Below, one piece after another: positions 1 through 8,819 of a stretch of 46,278 nt of DNA. The stretch is from assembly GCA_016196925.1 (NCBI GenBank), contig JACPWS010000024.1, positions 1 to 46,278 on the forward strand, in the 5' to 3' direction. Both the position numbers and the translations under genes were made by a program. The notes under the pieces were generated by a model. That model had not been told where the DNA came from. It saw only the letters and a list, made by a program, of their open reading frames with translations, and did no database searches. This DNA is from Burkholderiales bacterium. GTDB taxonomy: Bacteria; Pseudomonadota; Gammaproteobacteria; Burkholderiales; Burkholderiaceae_D. How positions within the stretch are numbered: position 1 is the stretch's first letter; each line of letters begins with the position of its first letter.

Positions 1-722
1 ATTACCTGATCCAGCGTCGTAGAAAAACTTTCCAAATTCTGTTTTGGCAAGCCGTAAATCAAGTCGAAATTGATCGATTGAAATCCGGCTGCGCGGCTGT
101 CTGCCACAGTACGTTCAACCATCTCATACGCTTGTATTCTGTGCACGGCCTTTTGAACTTCAGGATCAAAATCCTGTACTCCCAGACTGGTCCGATTGAA
201 GCCCAGCTCTGCCAACAGTTGCAGTGTTTCTGCGCTAACCGTACGCGGATCAATTTCTATCGAAATTTCCGCATCTTCGGAAAAATCGAAATGCTTACGC
301 AGCATATCCATTAAGCGTCGCATCTCCTCATGGCTGAGGAAAGTCGGCGTTCCGCCGCCCAAATGCAACTGACTCAACACCTCCCTGTCATGCAAATGCG
401 CCGCCACCAACTTTAGTTCTTTTTCGAGGAACTCCAGATATTTTGCAGAGCGGCCATGGTCTTTAGTGATGACCTTATTGCAGGCACAGTAATAGCATAA
501 AGATGCGCAGAACGGGATATGGATATACAGCGACAACGGCGGTTTATTTTCCATGCGGCTACGTTGTTTCAAATACTGGATGTACGATTCCGCATTGAAA
601 TCCGCGGTAAACCTGTCTGCCGTTGGATAAGAAGTATAGCGCGGGCCGAGCGAATCAAAGCGACGAATCAGCGCTTCAGGAATTTCTATGGCTGTACAGG
701 CAGCCGCCTCAGTAATTTTCAT
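1..722 (-). CDS. hemN: Oxygen-independent coproporphyrinogen III dehydrogenase, C-terminus outside the window
   Basis: This is a radical-SAM enzyme of haem synthesis. It decarboxylates coproporphyrinogen III to protoporphyrinogen IX without oxygen, in the cytoplasm. The first 240 residues are visible, about half of the family's usual 450 or so. The N-terminal stretch LGPRYTSYPTADRF is typical of HemN. The cluster motif is HIPFCASLCYYCACNK, which gives the family's CX3CX2CXC spacing, and the SAM-binding GGGTPTF follows about 50 residues later. The reading frame opens at an ATG at 722, 11 bases after the upstream small membrane protein, and runs off the left edge without a stop. It is the last visible gene of the cco cluster, which fits co-expression at low oxygen. 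The cluster motif separates true HemN from HemW-like paralogues. Confidence 0.95.
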   Translation of the reverse strand, partial: MKITEAAACTAIEIPEALIRRFDSLGPRYTSYPTADRFTADFNAESYIQYLKQRSRMENKPPLSLYIHIPFCASLCYYCACNKVITKDHGRSAKYLEFLEKELKLVAAHLHDREVLSQLHLGGGTPTFLSHEEMRRLMDMLRKHFDFSEDAEISIEIDPRTVSAETLQLLAELGFNRTSLGVQDFDPEVQKAVHRIQAYEMVERTVADSRAAGFQSINFDLIYGLPKQNLESFSTTLDQV

Positions 723-733
723 GTTTCTTTGTT

Positions 734-991
734 TTATCGCGCTTTTTGCACGAGCAATACGGTCAAGCTACTGGAAATAATACCGAGTAACCAGAACGCA
801 AAAAAACCTATGGTGTAGGCGCCAATGATATGCACTTGAACACGTTCATCCAAAACGATCAGTTCCATGGGGTCAACTAAACTGAAAAACAAACCAGTTG
901 CCACACAAGCCATCAAGAAAGCGGGCCACAGCACTACCATCAACATAGGACGCCAAAGCAACTTGCCATTTGTAGAATTGCGATGTTCCAA
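734..991 (-). CDS. Small two-helix membrane protein of the cco-hemN cluster
   Basis: This is an 85-residue protein with two hydrophobic segments, roughly residues 15-38 and 52-80, joined by a short polar stretch (DPMELIVLDERVQVH). I do not recognise a named family. The start is a TTG at 991 with AAGGGG six bases upstream; the next in-frame ATG (residue 17) would cut into the first helix. It sits between ccoH and hemN on the same strand, 11 bases before hemN, so it is almost certainly co-transcribed with the oxidase genes. A role in oxidase assembly or stability can be inferred only from position. Confidence 0.75.
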   Translation of the reverse strand: MEHRNSTNGKLLWRPMLMVVLWPAFLMACVATGLFFSLVDPMELIVLDERVQVHIIGAYTIGFFAFWLLGIISSSLTVLLVQKAR

Positions 992-1050
992 ACCTTGCCC
1001 CTTCTAGTGATTATTAAACTTGTGGTCAACCGACTTTCAGGGAAGCGTCG

Positions 1051-1596
1051 TCATTTTGCCGCATTCAGTTGCACAGCCCTTTGCTCTGGCTCAAACCAGT
1101 CGCCGGTCAAACGCCAGTTGCTCGTTTCTATCTTGACGTGAAACAATTTAACAGAACTCGAAGCGAGATTCGAGAGCAATTTAAGGTCGCCTTCGTAGTT
1201 GCCCGGAGTGACTTGTCGCATCTGCAAACGATGTATCACTTCATTGACCGAACTTGCACCGGCAACGGCATTCGCCAGGCTCAATTGCACGGTATCCGGC
1301 AAAGCTTCTGTACCGGTTAAATGTATTTTCATGCGCCCGGCAGTTAAATCCAAAGCAACACTGGCCGCCAATTGCAATTCTTTGGCCCTCGCGTCGCGCT
1401 GTATATCTTTATTCACCATCAGACCTTGCTTGTAATAGTCTTCCGCAACGACCTTGTCGGATCCGCGCATCGCAACGATACCGGTGTAGATACTGGCGCA
1501 AACGACAATCGCCGGACCACCGGCAACCAACAACAGCCAAGGTTCTTTATACCATGGGTCTTTTTTTAATTTTAGCGGCATCAGAACAGCACTCAT
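1051..1596 (-). CDS. ccoH: FixH/CcoH family cbb3 oxidase assembly protein
   Basis: CcoH (FixH) is a membrane protein needed for assembly of cbb3-type cytochrome oxidase. The 181-residue product has a short cytoplasmic N-terminus (DPWYKEPW), one membrane helix at about residues 20-43 (LLLVAGGPAIVVCASIYTGIVA) and a periplasmic domain. The family signature VVAEDYYKQGLMVN follows just after the helix. The gene starts nine bases after the ccoG stop and reads in the same direction. No CcoI copper ATPase or CcoS gene is seen next to it, although these often accompany CcoG and CcoH. Identification rests on the signature, the topology and the position after ccoG. Confidence 0.9.
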   Translation of the reverse strand: MSAVLMPLKLKKDPWYKEPWLLLVAGGPAIVVCASIYTGIVAMRGSDKVVAEDYYKQGLMVNKDIQRDARAKELQLAASVALDLTAGRMKIHLTGTEALPDTVQLSLANAVAGASSVNEVIHRLQMRQVTPGNYEGDLKLLSNLASSSVKLFHVKIETSNWRLTGDWFEPEQRAVQLNAAK

Positions 1597-1605
1597 GCTC
1601 TTCTC

Positions 1606-3018
1606 CTATCTTGGCATAATAAATACAGCTTTTTCAGTCACGGTGATGTCTGGCGAGTCCAGATCTTTCACCACAAAGCGGATACGGTTAGAACCGGGCT
1701 GAAGAGCAGCCGCAGGAATTCTGACACGCACCGGGAACGCCGTGGTTGAAGCAGCAGTCACGCTGATATCGACGTTATTCAAAATAAGCGCACCGTCGGC
1801 TCCTTTTACGGCAACGCTGTATCGGCGCGGAACTTCTTGCGTATTCATTACCTGCAATTTGTAGACATTCTCAATCGCGCCAGCTTCCGTTACTTTTGGC
1901 ATGCCGCGGTCGCGGATGACGTCTACTTTCAAGGGCAGATGGTAAGCCAGCGATAACGCTGTCAGCAAAATAATCAAGCCCAAAATTCCGCTATAAATCA
2001 AAGTCCGCAAGCGGAAGACTCGTTGCCACATCGCTTTACTGTCGAGCTTTCTATTCAGGGCATGTTCGGTGGTATAACGAATCAGTCCCCGCGCATAACC
2101 CATCTTATCCATCACCTGATCGCAACCGTCAATACAAGCGCCACAGGCAATACACTCATATTGCAAGCCATTACGGATATCGATACCGGTAGGACAAACT
2201 TGCACGCAAATACTGCAATCCACACAAGAACCAAGGCCGCTGGCTTTATAATCGATTTTCTTGTTACGTGCCCCGCGCGGCTCGCCACGCTCAGTGTCAT
2301 AGGTAACAATCAAGGTATCCTTGTCAAACATGGCGCTCTGGAAGCGCGCATAAGGACACATGTATTTGCATACCTGCTCACGCATCCACCCGGCATTACC
2401 ATAAGTCGCAAAGCCATAAAACAGCAGCCAGAATGTTTCCCATGGACCCAGCGTCAGGGATGTCACCTCTGATGCAAGTTGATGTATCGGGGTGAAATAA
2501 CCGACAAAAGTAAACCCGGTCCAGAGAGCGAAGACGATCCAGGCGGTGTGCTTGGAAAATTTCAATGAGAATTTACGCGCCGATAACGGCGCGGCATCGA
2601 GCTTCATACGCGCCGGACGTTCGCCTTCTATCTTCTTTTCTATCCACAGAAAAATCTCGGTATACACTGTTTGCGGGCATGCATAACCACAAAATAAGCG
2701 CCCTGCCACCGCCGTAAACAAAAAGAGCGTCAGCGCAGAAATCACCAATAAAACCGCAAGATAAATGAAATCCTGCGGCCAGAACACCAAACCGAATATA
2801 TAAAATTTACGGGTAGTCAGATCGAACAGCACAGCCTGTCGGCCATTCCAGTTTAACCAGGCTGTGCCATAAAACATCAATTGCGTAAAAAACACCAACA
2901 CCCAGCGCCAGGAAGAGAACCAGCCCTTCTGCGAACGAGGATAAATTTTCCTGCGCTCTTCAAACAAAGCCAGCTCGGTTTCTTCGATGGGTACTGGGAT
3001 GATAGGTATATGCTTCAT
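1606..3018 (-). CDS. ccoG: CcoG (FixG/RdxA) polyferredoxin, cupric reductase for cbb3 oxidase
   Basis: CcoG is a membrane-bound iron-sulfur protein; family members reduce Cu(II) to Cu(I) for insertion into the cbb3 oxidase. The 470 residues show several membrane helices in the first 220 or so (for example FGLVFWPQDFIYLAVLLVISALT), the motif LFCGYACPQTVYTEIF near residue 110, and REQVCKYMCPYARFQ near 215. Two ferredoxin clusters follow at about 265-300, in CVDCSICVQVCPTG and CIACGACIDGCD. After another helix near 340-360, an Ig-like periplasmic domain fills the C-terminus. Length and order match the family. It lies between ccoP and ccoH on the same strand. Confidence 0.96.
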   Translation of the reverse strand: MKHIPIIPVPIEETELALFEERRKIYPRSQKGWFSSWRWVLVFFTQLMFYGTAWLNWNGRQAVLFDLTTRKFYIFGLVFWPQDFIYLAVLLVISALTLFLFTAVAGRLFCGYACPQTVYTEIFLWIEKKIEGERPARMKLDAAPLSARKFSLKFSKHTAWIVFALWTGFTFVGYFTPIHQLASEVTSLTLGPWETFWLLFYGFATYGNAGWMREQVCKYMCPYARFQSAMFDKDTLIVTYDTERGEPRGARNKKIDYKASGLGSCVDCSICVQVCPTGIDIRNGLQYECIACGACIDGCDQVMDKMGYARGLIRYTTEHALNRKLDSKAMWQRVFRLRTLIYSGILGLIILLTALSLAYHLPLKVDVIRDRGMPKVTEAGAIENVYKLQVMNTQEVPRRYSVAVKGADGALILNNVDISVTAASTTAFPVRVRIPAAALQPGSNRIRFVVKDLDSPDITVTEKAVFIMPR

Positions 3019-3054
3019 TGCTCTGCTTCTCGATACTCGATACTCGTATTACGG

Positions 3055-4077
3055 TTATTTTACTGCGTCGGCCTTACTTGCTGCTTCACTGGCGGATGCC
3101 GTGGCCGCAATCTGTCTGATCGCACCTGCTTCAGCATCGGAAACTTGCGCACCCAATGTCGAATTATTGGACAAGCCCCAAACATAAGCAGCCAGCAAAT
3201 GTATCTTGCCTTCACTCAGGATATCTTTATGCGCAGGCATCTGATTATTGCGGCCTTTGTTGATCGTTTCCGTGACCGTATCAATGCCACCGCCATACAG
3301 CCATGTCTTGTCGGTCAGATTCGGCGCACCCAAAGCCTGAGTTCCTTTGCCGTCGGCGCCGTGGCAAGCGGCACAGGCAGCAAATTTCGGTTTGCCGAGC
3401 GCAGCCTTGATAGGATCATGCGCGGAATTCGACAGGCTCAACACGTAATTGGCGACATTGCGCACATCGTCGTCAGTACCGATTGCAGCCCCCATCGGTG
3501 GCATTTGCCCATGACGTCCTTCGCGAATTGTCGTCAGTATGGTCTGAGGATCGCCACCGTATAACCAGTCATTATCCGCCAGATTCGGATATCCCTTACC
3601 GCCTTGCGCATCGGAGCCGTGGCACTGAGCGCAAGTATTCAGGAATAAACGCTGGCCGATTTCGCGTGCTTGCGGGTCTTTGGCCACATCTTTGATATCC
3701 ATGGACAGGTACTTGTTAAAGATAGGGCCATACTGCAATTCGCCGTCCTTGACTTCCTTTTCATAAGCACCGGCCTGGCTCCATCCGAATAGCCCCTGAC
3801 GCGACCCGAAACCCGGATATACCACCAGATATCCTACACTGTAAATAACGGTCAGATAAAACAACCACATCCACCAACGCGGCAGCGGGTTATTCTGCTC
3901 CATCAAGTCCCCATCCCAGACATGCCCTGTCGTTTCTGCCGGCAAAGGTTTGCCGTCGCCACCGACCTTCACCTTTACTTTGGATTGCGACCACAACAGC
4001 AATATGCAGGCTGCCATACTGATAGCGACAACTATCGCTATCCCTATGCTCCACCATTCGTTAAAAAAATCTGCCAT
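3055..4077 (-). CDS. ccoP: Cytochrome c oxidase cbb3-type subunit III
   Basis: CcoP is the dihaem cytochrome c subunit that passes electrons to CcoO and CcoN on the periplasmic side. The 340-residue protein has two membrane helices in the first 90 residues (EWWSIGIAIVVAISMAACILLLW and WWMWLFYLTVIYSVGYLVV). Two cytochrome c domains follow, each with a CXXCH haem site (CAQCHGSDAQGG and CAACHGADGKG). Candidate distal methionines lie in GQMPPMG and NQMPAHK. The C-terminal 30 or so residues are an Ala/Ser-rich tail. The start lies two bases after the ccoQ stop, so the two genes are probably translationally coupled. Confidence 0.97.
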   Translation of the reverse strand: MADFFNEWWSIGIAIVVAISMAACILLLWSQSKVKVKVGGDGKPLPAETTGHVWDGDLMEQNNPLPRWWMWLFYLTVIYSVGYLVVYPGFGSRQGLFGWSQAGAYEKEVKDGELQYGPIFNKYLSMDIKDVAKDPQAREIGQRLFLNTCAQCHGSDAQGGKGYPNLADNDWLYGGDPQTILTTIREGRHGQMPPMGAAIGTDDDVRNVANYVLSLSNSAHDPIKAALGKPKFAACAACHGADGKGTQALGAPNLTDKTWLYGGGIDTVTETINKGRNNQMPAHKDILSEGKIHLLAAYVWGLSNNSTLGAQVSDAEAGAIRQIAATASASEAASKADAVK

Positions 4078-4079
4078 GA

Positions 4080-4232
4080 TTATTTTCCATTCTCATTATC
4101 AATCGGCAAGCGCGCCAGTTCTTCAAAGCGGTCCTTGTTTTTGGCGCTAAAAGCCCAGTAAATGATGCCCAAAAAAACAATCAGGCTAATCACCGTCACT
4201 ACGCTGCTTAGTATTGTGAAGTTCATATTCAT
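4080..4232 (-). CDS. ccoQ: CcoQ/FixQ small subunit of cbb3 oxidase
   Basis: This is a 50-residue protein beginning MNMNFTILSSVVTVISL and ending IDNENGK. It has a single membrane helix at about residues 5-28 and a charged tail (AKNKDRFEELARLP). Size, topology and place between ccoO and ccoP are those of CcoQ/FixQ, which stabilises the association of CcoP with the core oxidase. The helix is followed by YWAFSAKNKDRFEE, similar to the FixQ pattern of an aromatic residue, a short turn and charged residues. Starts are possible at 4232 (used here) or at 4226, the second methionine. The stop is two bases from the ccoP start. Confidence 0.93.
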   Translation of the reverse strand: MNMNFTILSSVVTVISLIVFLGIIYWAFSAKNKDRFEELARLPIDNENGK

Positions 4233-4270
4233 CCTTCCCCAAAAGGCTGCTTTGCAAGCAATCGCCAGCC

Positions 4271-4888
4271 TTAGTTCTTGTTCTTGATCGCGGTGCCTAA
4301 TACTTGCAAATAGGCGATCACTGCATCCAGTTCGGTTTTATCCGCCAACTCTGCCGGACCCGCCTTGATCTGCTCCTCGGTATAAGGAACTCCCAAGGTC
4401 TTCATCGCGCTCAATTTAGAAACAATGTCGGCCGCGTCGACAGGAGTCTTCGCCAACCAAGGATAAGCGGGCATGTTGGACTCCACTACGACGGAACGCG
4501 GATCGGTCAGGTGATCCTTGTGCCAGGTATTGCTGTAACGACCACCGACGCGCGCCAGATCGGGACCGGTACGCTTACTGCCCCATTGAAACGGGTGATC
4601 GTAGACAGATTCCCCGGCGACCGAGTAATGACCGTAACGTTCGGTCTCGGCGCGGAACGGACGTATCATCTGCGAGTGGCAGCCGTAGCAGCCCTCGCGC
4701 AAATAAATGTCCCGCCCCGCTAATTGCAACGGGGTATACGGTTGCATACCCTGCACCGGTTGCGTTGTTGATTTTTGAAAAAACAATGGAACGATCTCGA
4801 CCAGACCACCGACGCTGATAGTCAGTATCACCAACACCAGCAGCAAGCCCACGTGTCGCTCAATCAGATCATGAGTAAAATTACGCAT
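4271..4888 (-). CDS. ccoO: Cytochrome c oxidase cbb3-type subunit II
   Basis: CcoO is the monohaem, membrane-anchored cytochrome c subunit of cbb3 oxidase. The 205-residue product has an N-terminal helix ([25 protein letters not shown]) and a periplasmic domain. The haem site is CYGCH in [15 protein letters not shown], a sequence diagnostic of FixO/CcoO. Conserved [18 protein letters not shown] and the later NMPAYPWL supply structural residues and the likely methionine ligand. An in-frame TTG lies one codon upstream, but the ATG at 4888 is preceded by AGGAG at proper spacing and was chosen. The gene lies 27 bases after ccoN and 38 bases before ccoQ. Confidence 0.97.
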   Translation of the reverse strand: MRNFTHDLIERHVGLLLVLVILTISVGGLVEIVPLFFQKSTTQPVQGMQPYTPLQLAGRDIYLREGCYGCHSQMIRPFRAETERYGHYSVAGESVYDHPFQWGSKRTGPDLARVGGRYSNTWHKDHLTDPRSVVVESNMPAYPWLAKTPVDAADIVSKLSAMKTLGVPYTEEQIKAGPAELADKTELDAVIAYLQVLGTAIKNKN

Positions 4889-4915
4889 CAATATTCTCCT
4901 GTTGATATCTCTGAT

Positions 4916-6355
4916 TTATGCATGTGCGGAAGAAGCAGGCAATGCAGGAATCGCATTATTGACAGGTTTGGCCGCCATCAATGTTTTTACAACGTTATAA
5001 GCCATGACCAACATGCCGCTCAGATACATTGCGCCACCAGCCAGACGAATAACGTAGTAAGGGTAAGTCGCCTTAACCGTTTCTACGAAAGAGTAGGTCA
5101 GAGTGCCATCATCATTGACCGCGCGCCACATCAGGCCCTGCATTACGCCGGCGATCCACATAGAAGCGATATACAGCACCACGCCTATCGTTGCGACCCA
5201 GAAGTGCACTTCGATCAAACGCTTGCTATACATCTGAGTCTGCCCGAACAGGCGCGGAATCAGGTAATACAAGCTGCCGATAGTGATGAAGCCGACCCAA
5301 CCCAAGGCGCCGGAATGCACGTGGCCAACGGTCCAGTCGGTGTAGTGCGACAAGGCATTCACAGTCTTAATCGCCATCATCGGGCCTTCGAATGTCGACA
5401 TACCGTAGAAAGACAGCGAGACGATCAGGAAGCGCAGGATAGGATCGGAACGCAGCTTGCTCCAGGCGCCCGACAAAGTCATGATGCCGTTAACCATGCC
5501 GCCCCAGGATGGCGCCAGCAAGATCAGGGAAAACAACATACCGATAGATTGCGCCCAGTCAGGCAAGGCGGTGTAATGCAGGTGATGCGGGCCCGCCCAC
5601 ATGTAAGTGAAAATCAGGGCCCAGAAGTGCACGATGGACAAACGATATGAGTAAACAGGGCGTTCGATTTGCTTAGGAATGAAGTAGTACATCATACCCA
5701 GGAAGCCGGCCGTCAGAAAAAAACCCACCGCATTATGCCCGTACCACCACTGAACCATCGCATCCTGCACACCGGAATATGCAGAATAAGATTTCATGAA
5801 CGAAACAGGAATCGCTGCGCTATTAACGATATGCAAAACAGCGACGGCGATAATGAAGGCACCGTAAAACCAGTTCGCAACATAGATATGTTCAACCTTG
5901 CGCTTGGCCAGCGTGCCGAAAAAGACGATCGCGTATGCCACCCATACGACCGCAATCAGCAAATCGATGGGCCACTCGAGTTCGGCATATTCTTTACCCT
6001 GGGTGTAACCCAAAGGCAGGGATACTGCAGCAGCAACGATCACCAGTTGCCAACCCCAGAACGTGAATTCCGCCAAGCCATCTGAAAACAGACGCACGTT
6101 AGAAGTTCGTTGCACGACATAATAGGAAGTCGCCATTAAAGCGCAACCGCCAAATGCAAAAATCACGGCATTCGTATGCAAAGGACGCAAACGTCCGTAG
6201 CTTAGCCATGGGATACCTGTCAAAAATTCCGGCCAGGCAAGTTGAGAAGCAATCACCACGCCTACCAGCATGCCGATTACCCCCCAAACCACTGCCATGA
6301 CAGAAAATTGGCGTACAACTCTATAGTTGTATGAGTTTTCTTTAGTTAACGTCAT
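4916..6355 (-). CDS. ccoN: Cytochrome c oxidase cbb3-type catalytic subunit I
   Basis: CcoN is the catalytic subunit of the high-affinity cbb3 oxidase. It reduces oxygen to water and pumps protons across the inner membrane. The 479 residues form about 12 hydrophobic segments. Histidine-bearing stretches expected for haem b, haem b3 and CuB are present: [40 protein letters not shown] and [17 protein letters not shown]. The tyrosine in HYTALPDW fits the family's active-site region. It is the first gene of the ccoNOQPGH run. An FNR-type site ending in a plausible promoter lies about 60 bases upstream, so expression is expected to rise at low oxygen. Confidence 0.98.
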   Translation of the reverse strand: MTLTKENSYNYRVVRQFSVMAVVWGVIGMLVGVVIASQLAWPEFLTGIPWLSYGRLRPLHTNAVIFAFGGCALMATSYYVVQRTSNVRLFSDGLAEFTFWGWQLVIVAAAVSLPLGYTQGKEYAELEWPIDLLIAVVWVAYAIVFFGTLAKRKVEHIYVANWFYGAFIIAVAVLHIVNSAAIPVSFMKSYSAYSGVQDAMVQWWYGHNAVGFFLTAGFLGMMYYFIPKQIERPVYSYRLSIVHFWALIFTYMWAGPHHLHYTALPDWAQSIGMLFSLILLAPSWGGMVNGIMTLSGAWSKLRSDPILRFLIVSLSFYGMSTFEGPMMAIKTVNALSHYTDWTVGHVHSGALGWVGFITIGSLYYLIPRLFGQTQMYSKRLIEVHFWVATIGVVLYIASMWIAGVMQGLMWRAVNDDGTLTYSFVETVKATYPYYVIRLAGGAMYLSGMLVMAYNVVKTLMAAKPVNNAIPALPASSAHA

Positions 6356-6413
6356 GATCTCACTCTGTTGTAAAAAATCACTGCAAGAATAACAATCGCG
6401 CCACTAAGCTACA

Positions 6414-6427
6414 TTGATTCAAATCAA
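6414..6427 (-). promoter_or_regulatory. FNR/Anr-type binding site ahead of ccoN
   Basis: The 14 bases TTGATTCAAATCAA contain both consensus half-sites TTGAT and ATCAA with a four-base spacer. The centre lies near 6420.5. On the minus strand the hexamer TATTCT at 6391-6386 is placed so that a transcription start near 6379 would put the site at about -41.5, the spacing of a class II FNR-activated promoter. The ccoN start codon is at 6355. The match is direct; the start site and regulator are inferred. The regulator gene is not in the window. Confidence 0.85.
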
Positions 6428-6501
6428 ATATTGCCGGTATCCAAGCATAGTTAGCTTTCCTGGCAACAAGGGCCAGAATAGCCATAAATTAAATTTAGTG
6501 C

Positions 6502-6530
6502 AAAAAAAACGGCACCACATGGGTGCCGTT
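6502..6530 (-). terminator. Rho-independent terminator after ppiD
   Basis: Read on the minus strand, a hairpin with stem ACGGCACC/GGTGCCGT and loop ATGT in its centre is followed by a run of T residues (plus-strand A run at 6502-6509). It lies 27 bases after the ppiD stop and upstream of the cco promoter, so it separates the two units. Confidence 0.85.
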
Positions 6531-6556
6531 CGAACAAATTAAATGAAATCTCTGAA

Positions 6557-8479
6557 TTATTGCTGCGCAGCCGCTGCCGGTGCGGCTATGGCCGCCTTAT
6601 TCGTCGTAACCTTGGCCTTTTGCTTAAGCGCCTCTACATAGGAATAAAACTCCTGTTGCGCCAGCGTGTCAGACATCTGCTGCGCATCCGAGACCCTTCG
6701 CGCCTGATCTGGCGCTCCGGCAGCAACTTTAGCTATCCTATAAATTACATAACCACTGCCATTCAAATGAACACCGACAAATGCCGGCAATTTTTGCGTG
6801 TCCGCCTTCATCACTTCCACAAACGCCTGGCCCGGAATACCTTGATTCTTTGCACGCGAAACTGTTTTTGGTTCGGAAAATCCGTCAGTTGCATCCGACG
6901 TCTTCAGGGCGGCCAATTTAATAGCGCCTTCCTTGACCGCCAGCGCTTCCGCTTCGGAGTGCGTCACCCTGGCAAGTATATTCGCCTTAACTTCGTCGAA
7001 CGGACGTTTAGCCGCCGCCTTGTATTCAAGGATGCGGCCGGAAATCAGGGTATTGGGAGCAACCTCCACCGCTTCGGTGTTGTGCTTTTTCTTGAGCACT
7101 TCATCGGAAAAAATAGCCTTCAGGAATTTGGCATTATTCGTTGCCAGGGAAGGCGCCAGCGCAGGATTGCCCCGGCGCGACAAACCTGCCACTTCTTCGA
7201 CCTTCAATTTCAATTTATCTGCCACCGGCTTCAAGCTGTCCGATTGTTCATACACCGTATTGCTGAACGTTTCTGCAGCTTCGGCATAAGCCTTGGACGC
7301 TTTCTGCTTCTTAATCTCTGCAACGATCTGAGATTTCACTTCATCCAGCGACTTGATCGCAGCAGGCTTAATGCCGGTAAGCTGAATGATATGCAAACCG
7401 AAATCGGATTGAACCACATCGCTGATTTCACCTTGCTTGAGTTTATAAGCCGCCTCTTCAAACGGTTTAACCATCATGCCCTTGCCAAAAAAATCCAAAT
7501 CCCCGCCTTTTTCGGCCGAACCTGGATCTTGAGAGTTTTCTTTCGCAAGCTTGGCGAAGCTTTCCGGCTTTTTACGCAACTCGACCAACAGGCTTTCAGC
7601 CTTAGCTTTAGCCTTGCCCTTGTCCGCGTCGCCGGCGTCCTTCTTGACGCTGATTAAGATATGGCTGGCACGACGCTGCTCTTCTGCTCCATACATTTTT
7701 TTATTCTGCTCATAAAACGCCTGCACGTCGACATCGGACACCGTCAACTGGGCAGCCAGGGCATCAAGATTTAACACCGCATACTCTGCCTTGACCTGCT
7801 CGGGAATCTCAAATTGCGCGGCGTTTTTCTCGTAGTAGGCCTTCAGCATTTCATCAGTCACTTTGACCCGGGACGCATACTCTTCAGGCTTGAAGGTCAG
7901 CACCTGAACTTCGCGTTCCTGCTCATTGATCAGCGCGATGCGGTCCGCCACGGATTTGGGCACGAAAGCCGTACCCTGAACAGCGTTCACCAACTGCTGC
8001 AAAGCCATATCCTGGCGCAAGCGCTGCTCATACATCGCCGGCGTCATGCCCTGAGCAGCCAGCAAGCTCTTATAGCGATCCGCATCAAAATTGCCGTCCG
8101 GCTTGGTCAAGCCCGGCGTCGCCAGGATCGCCTGCTGCAGAGTCTGGTCGGTAACCGTCAAATGATTGCGCGCCAACTCCACTGAAGTCGCTTTGCGTGC
8201 GATCAAATCATCCAGTATGTTTTGCCTGGCTTCCGGCGTATTCAACATCTTGGCATCGAATTGCGGACCATACATCTGGCGCAGGCGATCAAGCTGCTCC
8301 CTGATCGCCGCATCAAACTCTTGCTGACTGATACTCTGGTCGCCTACCGTAGCGACCGCATTATCGGAAGCTCGCGAACGCGTATAGCTTTCTATGCCGA
8401 AAAATGCAAAGGAGGGGAAAATGATCAGCAATAACAGAAATTGCATTAAACGCTGATGGGTACGAATATATTCAAACAT
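6557..8479 (-). CDS. ppiD: PpiD-type membrane-anchored peptidyl-prolyl isomerase and chaperone
   Basis: PpiD is an inner-membrane-anchored periplasmic chaperone found near the Sec translocon. The 640-residue product starts with a short cytoplasmic stretch and one helix (LMQFLLLLIIFPSFAFFG). A SurA-like N-terminal chaperone region follows (VATVGDQSISQQEFDAAIREQ). A parvulin domain lies at about 268-360 (RRASHILISVKKD through GGDLDFFGKGMMVKPFEEAAYKL to SDFGLHIIQLTGI). A second SurA-like C-terminal region ends in an Ala-rich tail. An upstream in-frame TTG at 8485 was passed over for the ATG at 8479. It lies downstream of hupB and two tRNAs, the usual proteobacterial order, and has its own terminator. 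Confidence 0.93.
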   Translation of the reverse strand: MFEYIRTHQRLMQFLLLLIIFPSFAFFGIESYTRSRASDNAVATVGDQSISQQEFDAAIREQLDRLRQMYGPQFDAKMLNTPEARQNILDDLIARKATSVELARNHLTVTDQTLQQAILATPGLTKPDGNFDADRYKSLLAAQGMTPAMYEQRLRQDMALQQLVNAVQGTAFVPKSVADRIALINEQEREVQVLTFKPEEYASRVKVTDEMLKAYYEKNAAQFEIPEQVKAEYAVLNLDALAAQLTVSDVDVQAFYEQNKKMYGAEEQRRASHILISVKKDAGDADKGKAKAKAESLLVELRKKPESFAKLAKENSQDPGSAEKGGDLDFFGKGMMVKPFEEAAYKLKQGEISDVVQSDFGLHIIQLTGIKPAAIKSLDEVKSQIVAEIKKQKASKAYAEAAETFSNTVYEQSDSLKPVADKLKLKVEEVAGLSRRGNPALAPSLATNNAKFLKAIFSDEVLKKKHNTEAVEVAPNTLISGRILEYKAAAKRPFDEVKANILARVTHSEAEALAVKEGAIKLAALKTSDATDGFSEPKTVSRAKNQGIPGQAFVEVMKADTQKLPAFVGVHLNGSGYVIYRIAKVAAGAPDQARRVSDAQQMSDTLAQQEFYSYVEALKQKAKVTTNKAAIAAPAAAAQQ

Positions 8480-8528
8480 GCTCAACCAATCGTATGACTA
8501 AGGATGACAATTACAATTTCACGAATAC

Positions 8529-8557
8529 AAAAAAAGGCGAACTTTCGTTCGCCTTTT
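8529..8557 (-). terminator. Rho-independent terminator after the tRNA-Val/tRNA-Asp pair
   Basis: A hairpin with stem GGCGAAC/GTTCGCC, extended by A-T pairs, is followed on the minus strand by a T run (plus-strand A run at 8529-8535). It lies just downstream of tRNA-Asp, so it ends the tRNA transcript before ppiD. Confidence 0.85.
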
Positions 8558-8565
8558 CGATTTTC

Positions 8566-8642
8566 TGGCGGAGCGGACGGGGCTCGAACCCGCGACCCCC
8601 GGCGTGACAGGCCGGTATTCTAACCAACTGAACTACCACTCC
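8566..8642 (-). tRNA. tRNA-Asp (anticodon GTC)
   Basis: This is a 77-base cloverleaf including an encoded CCA at 8566-8568. The acceptor strand begins GGAGTGG, and the anticodon loop is CTGTCAC with GTC at plus-strand positions 8606-8608. The T arm GCGGGTTCGAGCCCCGT is standard. It reads in the same direction as tRNA-Val 48 bases upstream and the hupB gene beyond it. Confidence 0.97.
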
Positions 8643-8690
8643 TTTTACTGCTATTCACTGCTTAATTTTCCTGCTTTATGCTTGCCGGTC

Positions 8691-8766
8691 TGGTGGGCGC
8701 TGAGAGGCTCGAACTCCCGACCTAAGCCTTGTAAGGGCTCCGCTCTACCAACTGAGCTAAGCGCCC
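8691..8766 (-). tRNA. tRNA-Val (anticodon TAC)
   Basis: This is a 76-base cloverleaf with encoded CCA. The acceptor stem GGGCGCT pairs fully with AGCGCCC, the D arm starts GCTCAGTTGGTAGAGC, and the anticodon loop is CTTACAA, giving TAC (valine). The T arm GGGAGTTCGAGCCTCTC is standard. It lies between hupB and tRNA-Asp on the same strand. Confidence 0.97.
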
Positions 8767-8819
8767 CACTCTACAACCTGCAAACACCGCGACGCACTTC
8801 ACTGCGCCACGAAAGTGCA

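Noticed and set aside
8566..8766. Integration site (att) at the tRNA pair
   Set aside because: There is no integrase and no repeated tRNA 3' end elsewhere in the window; both tRNAs sit in the conserved hupB-ppiD setting.
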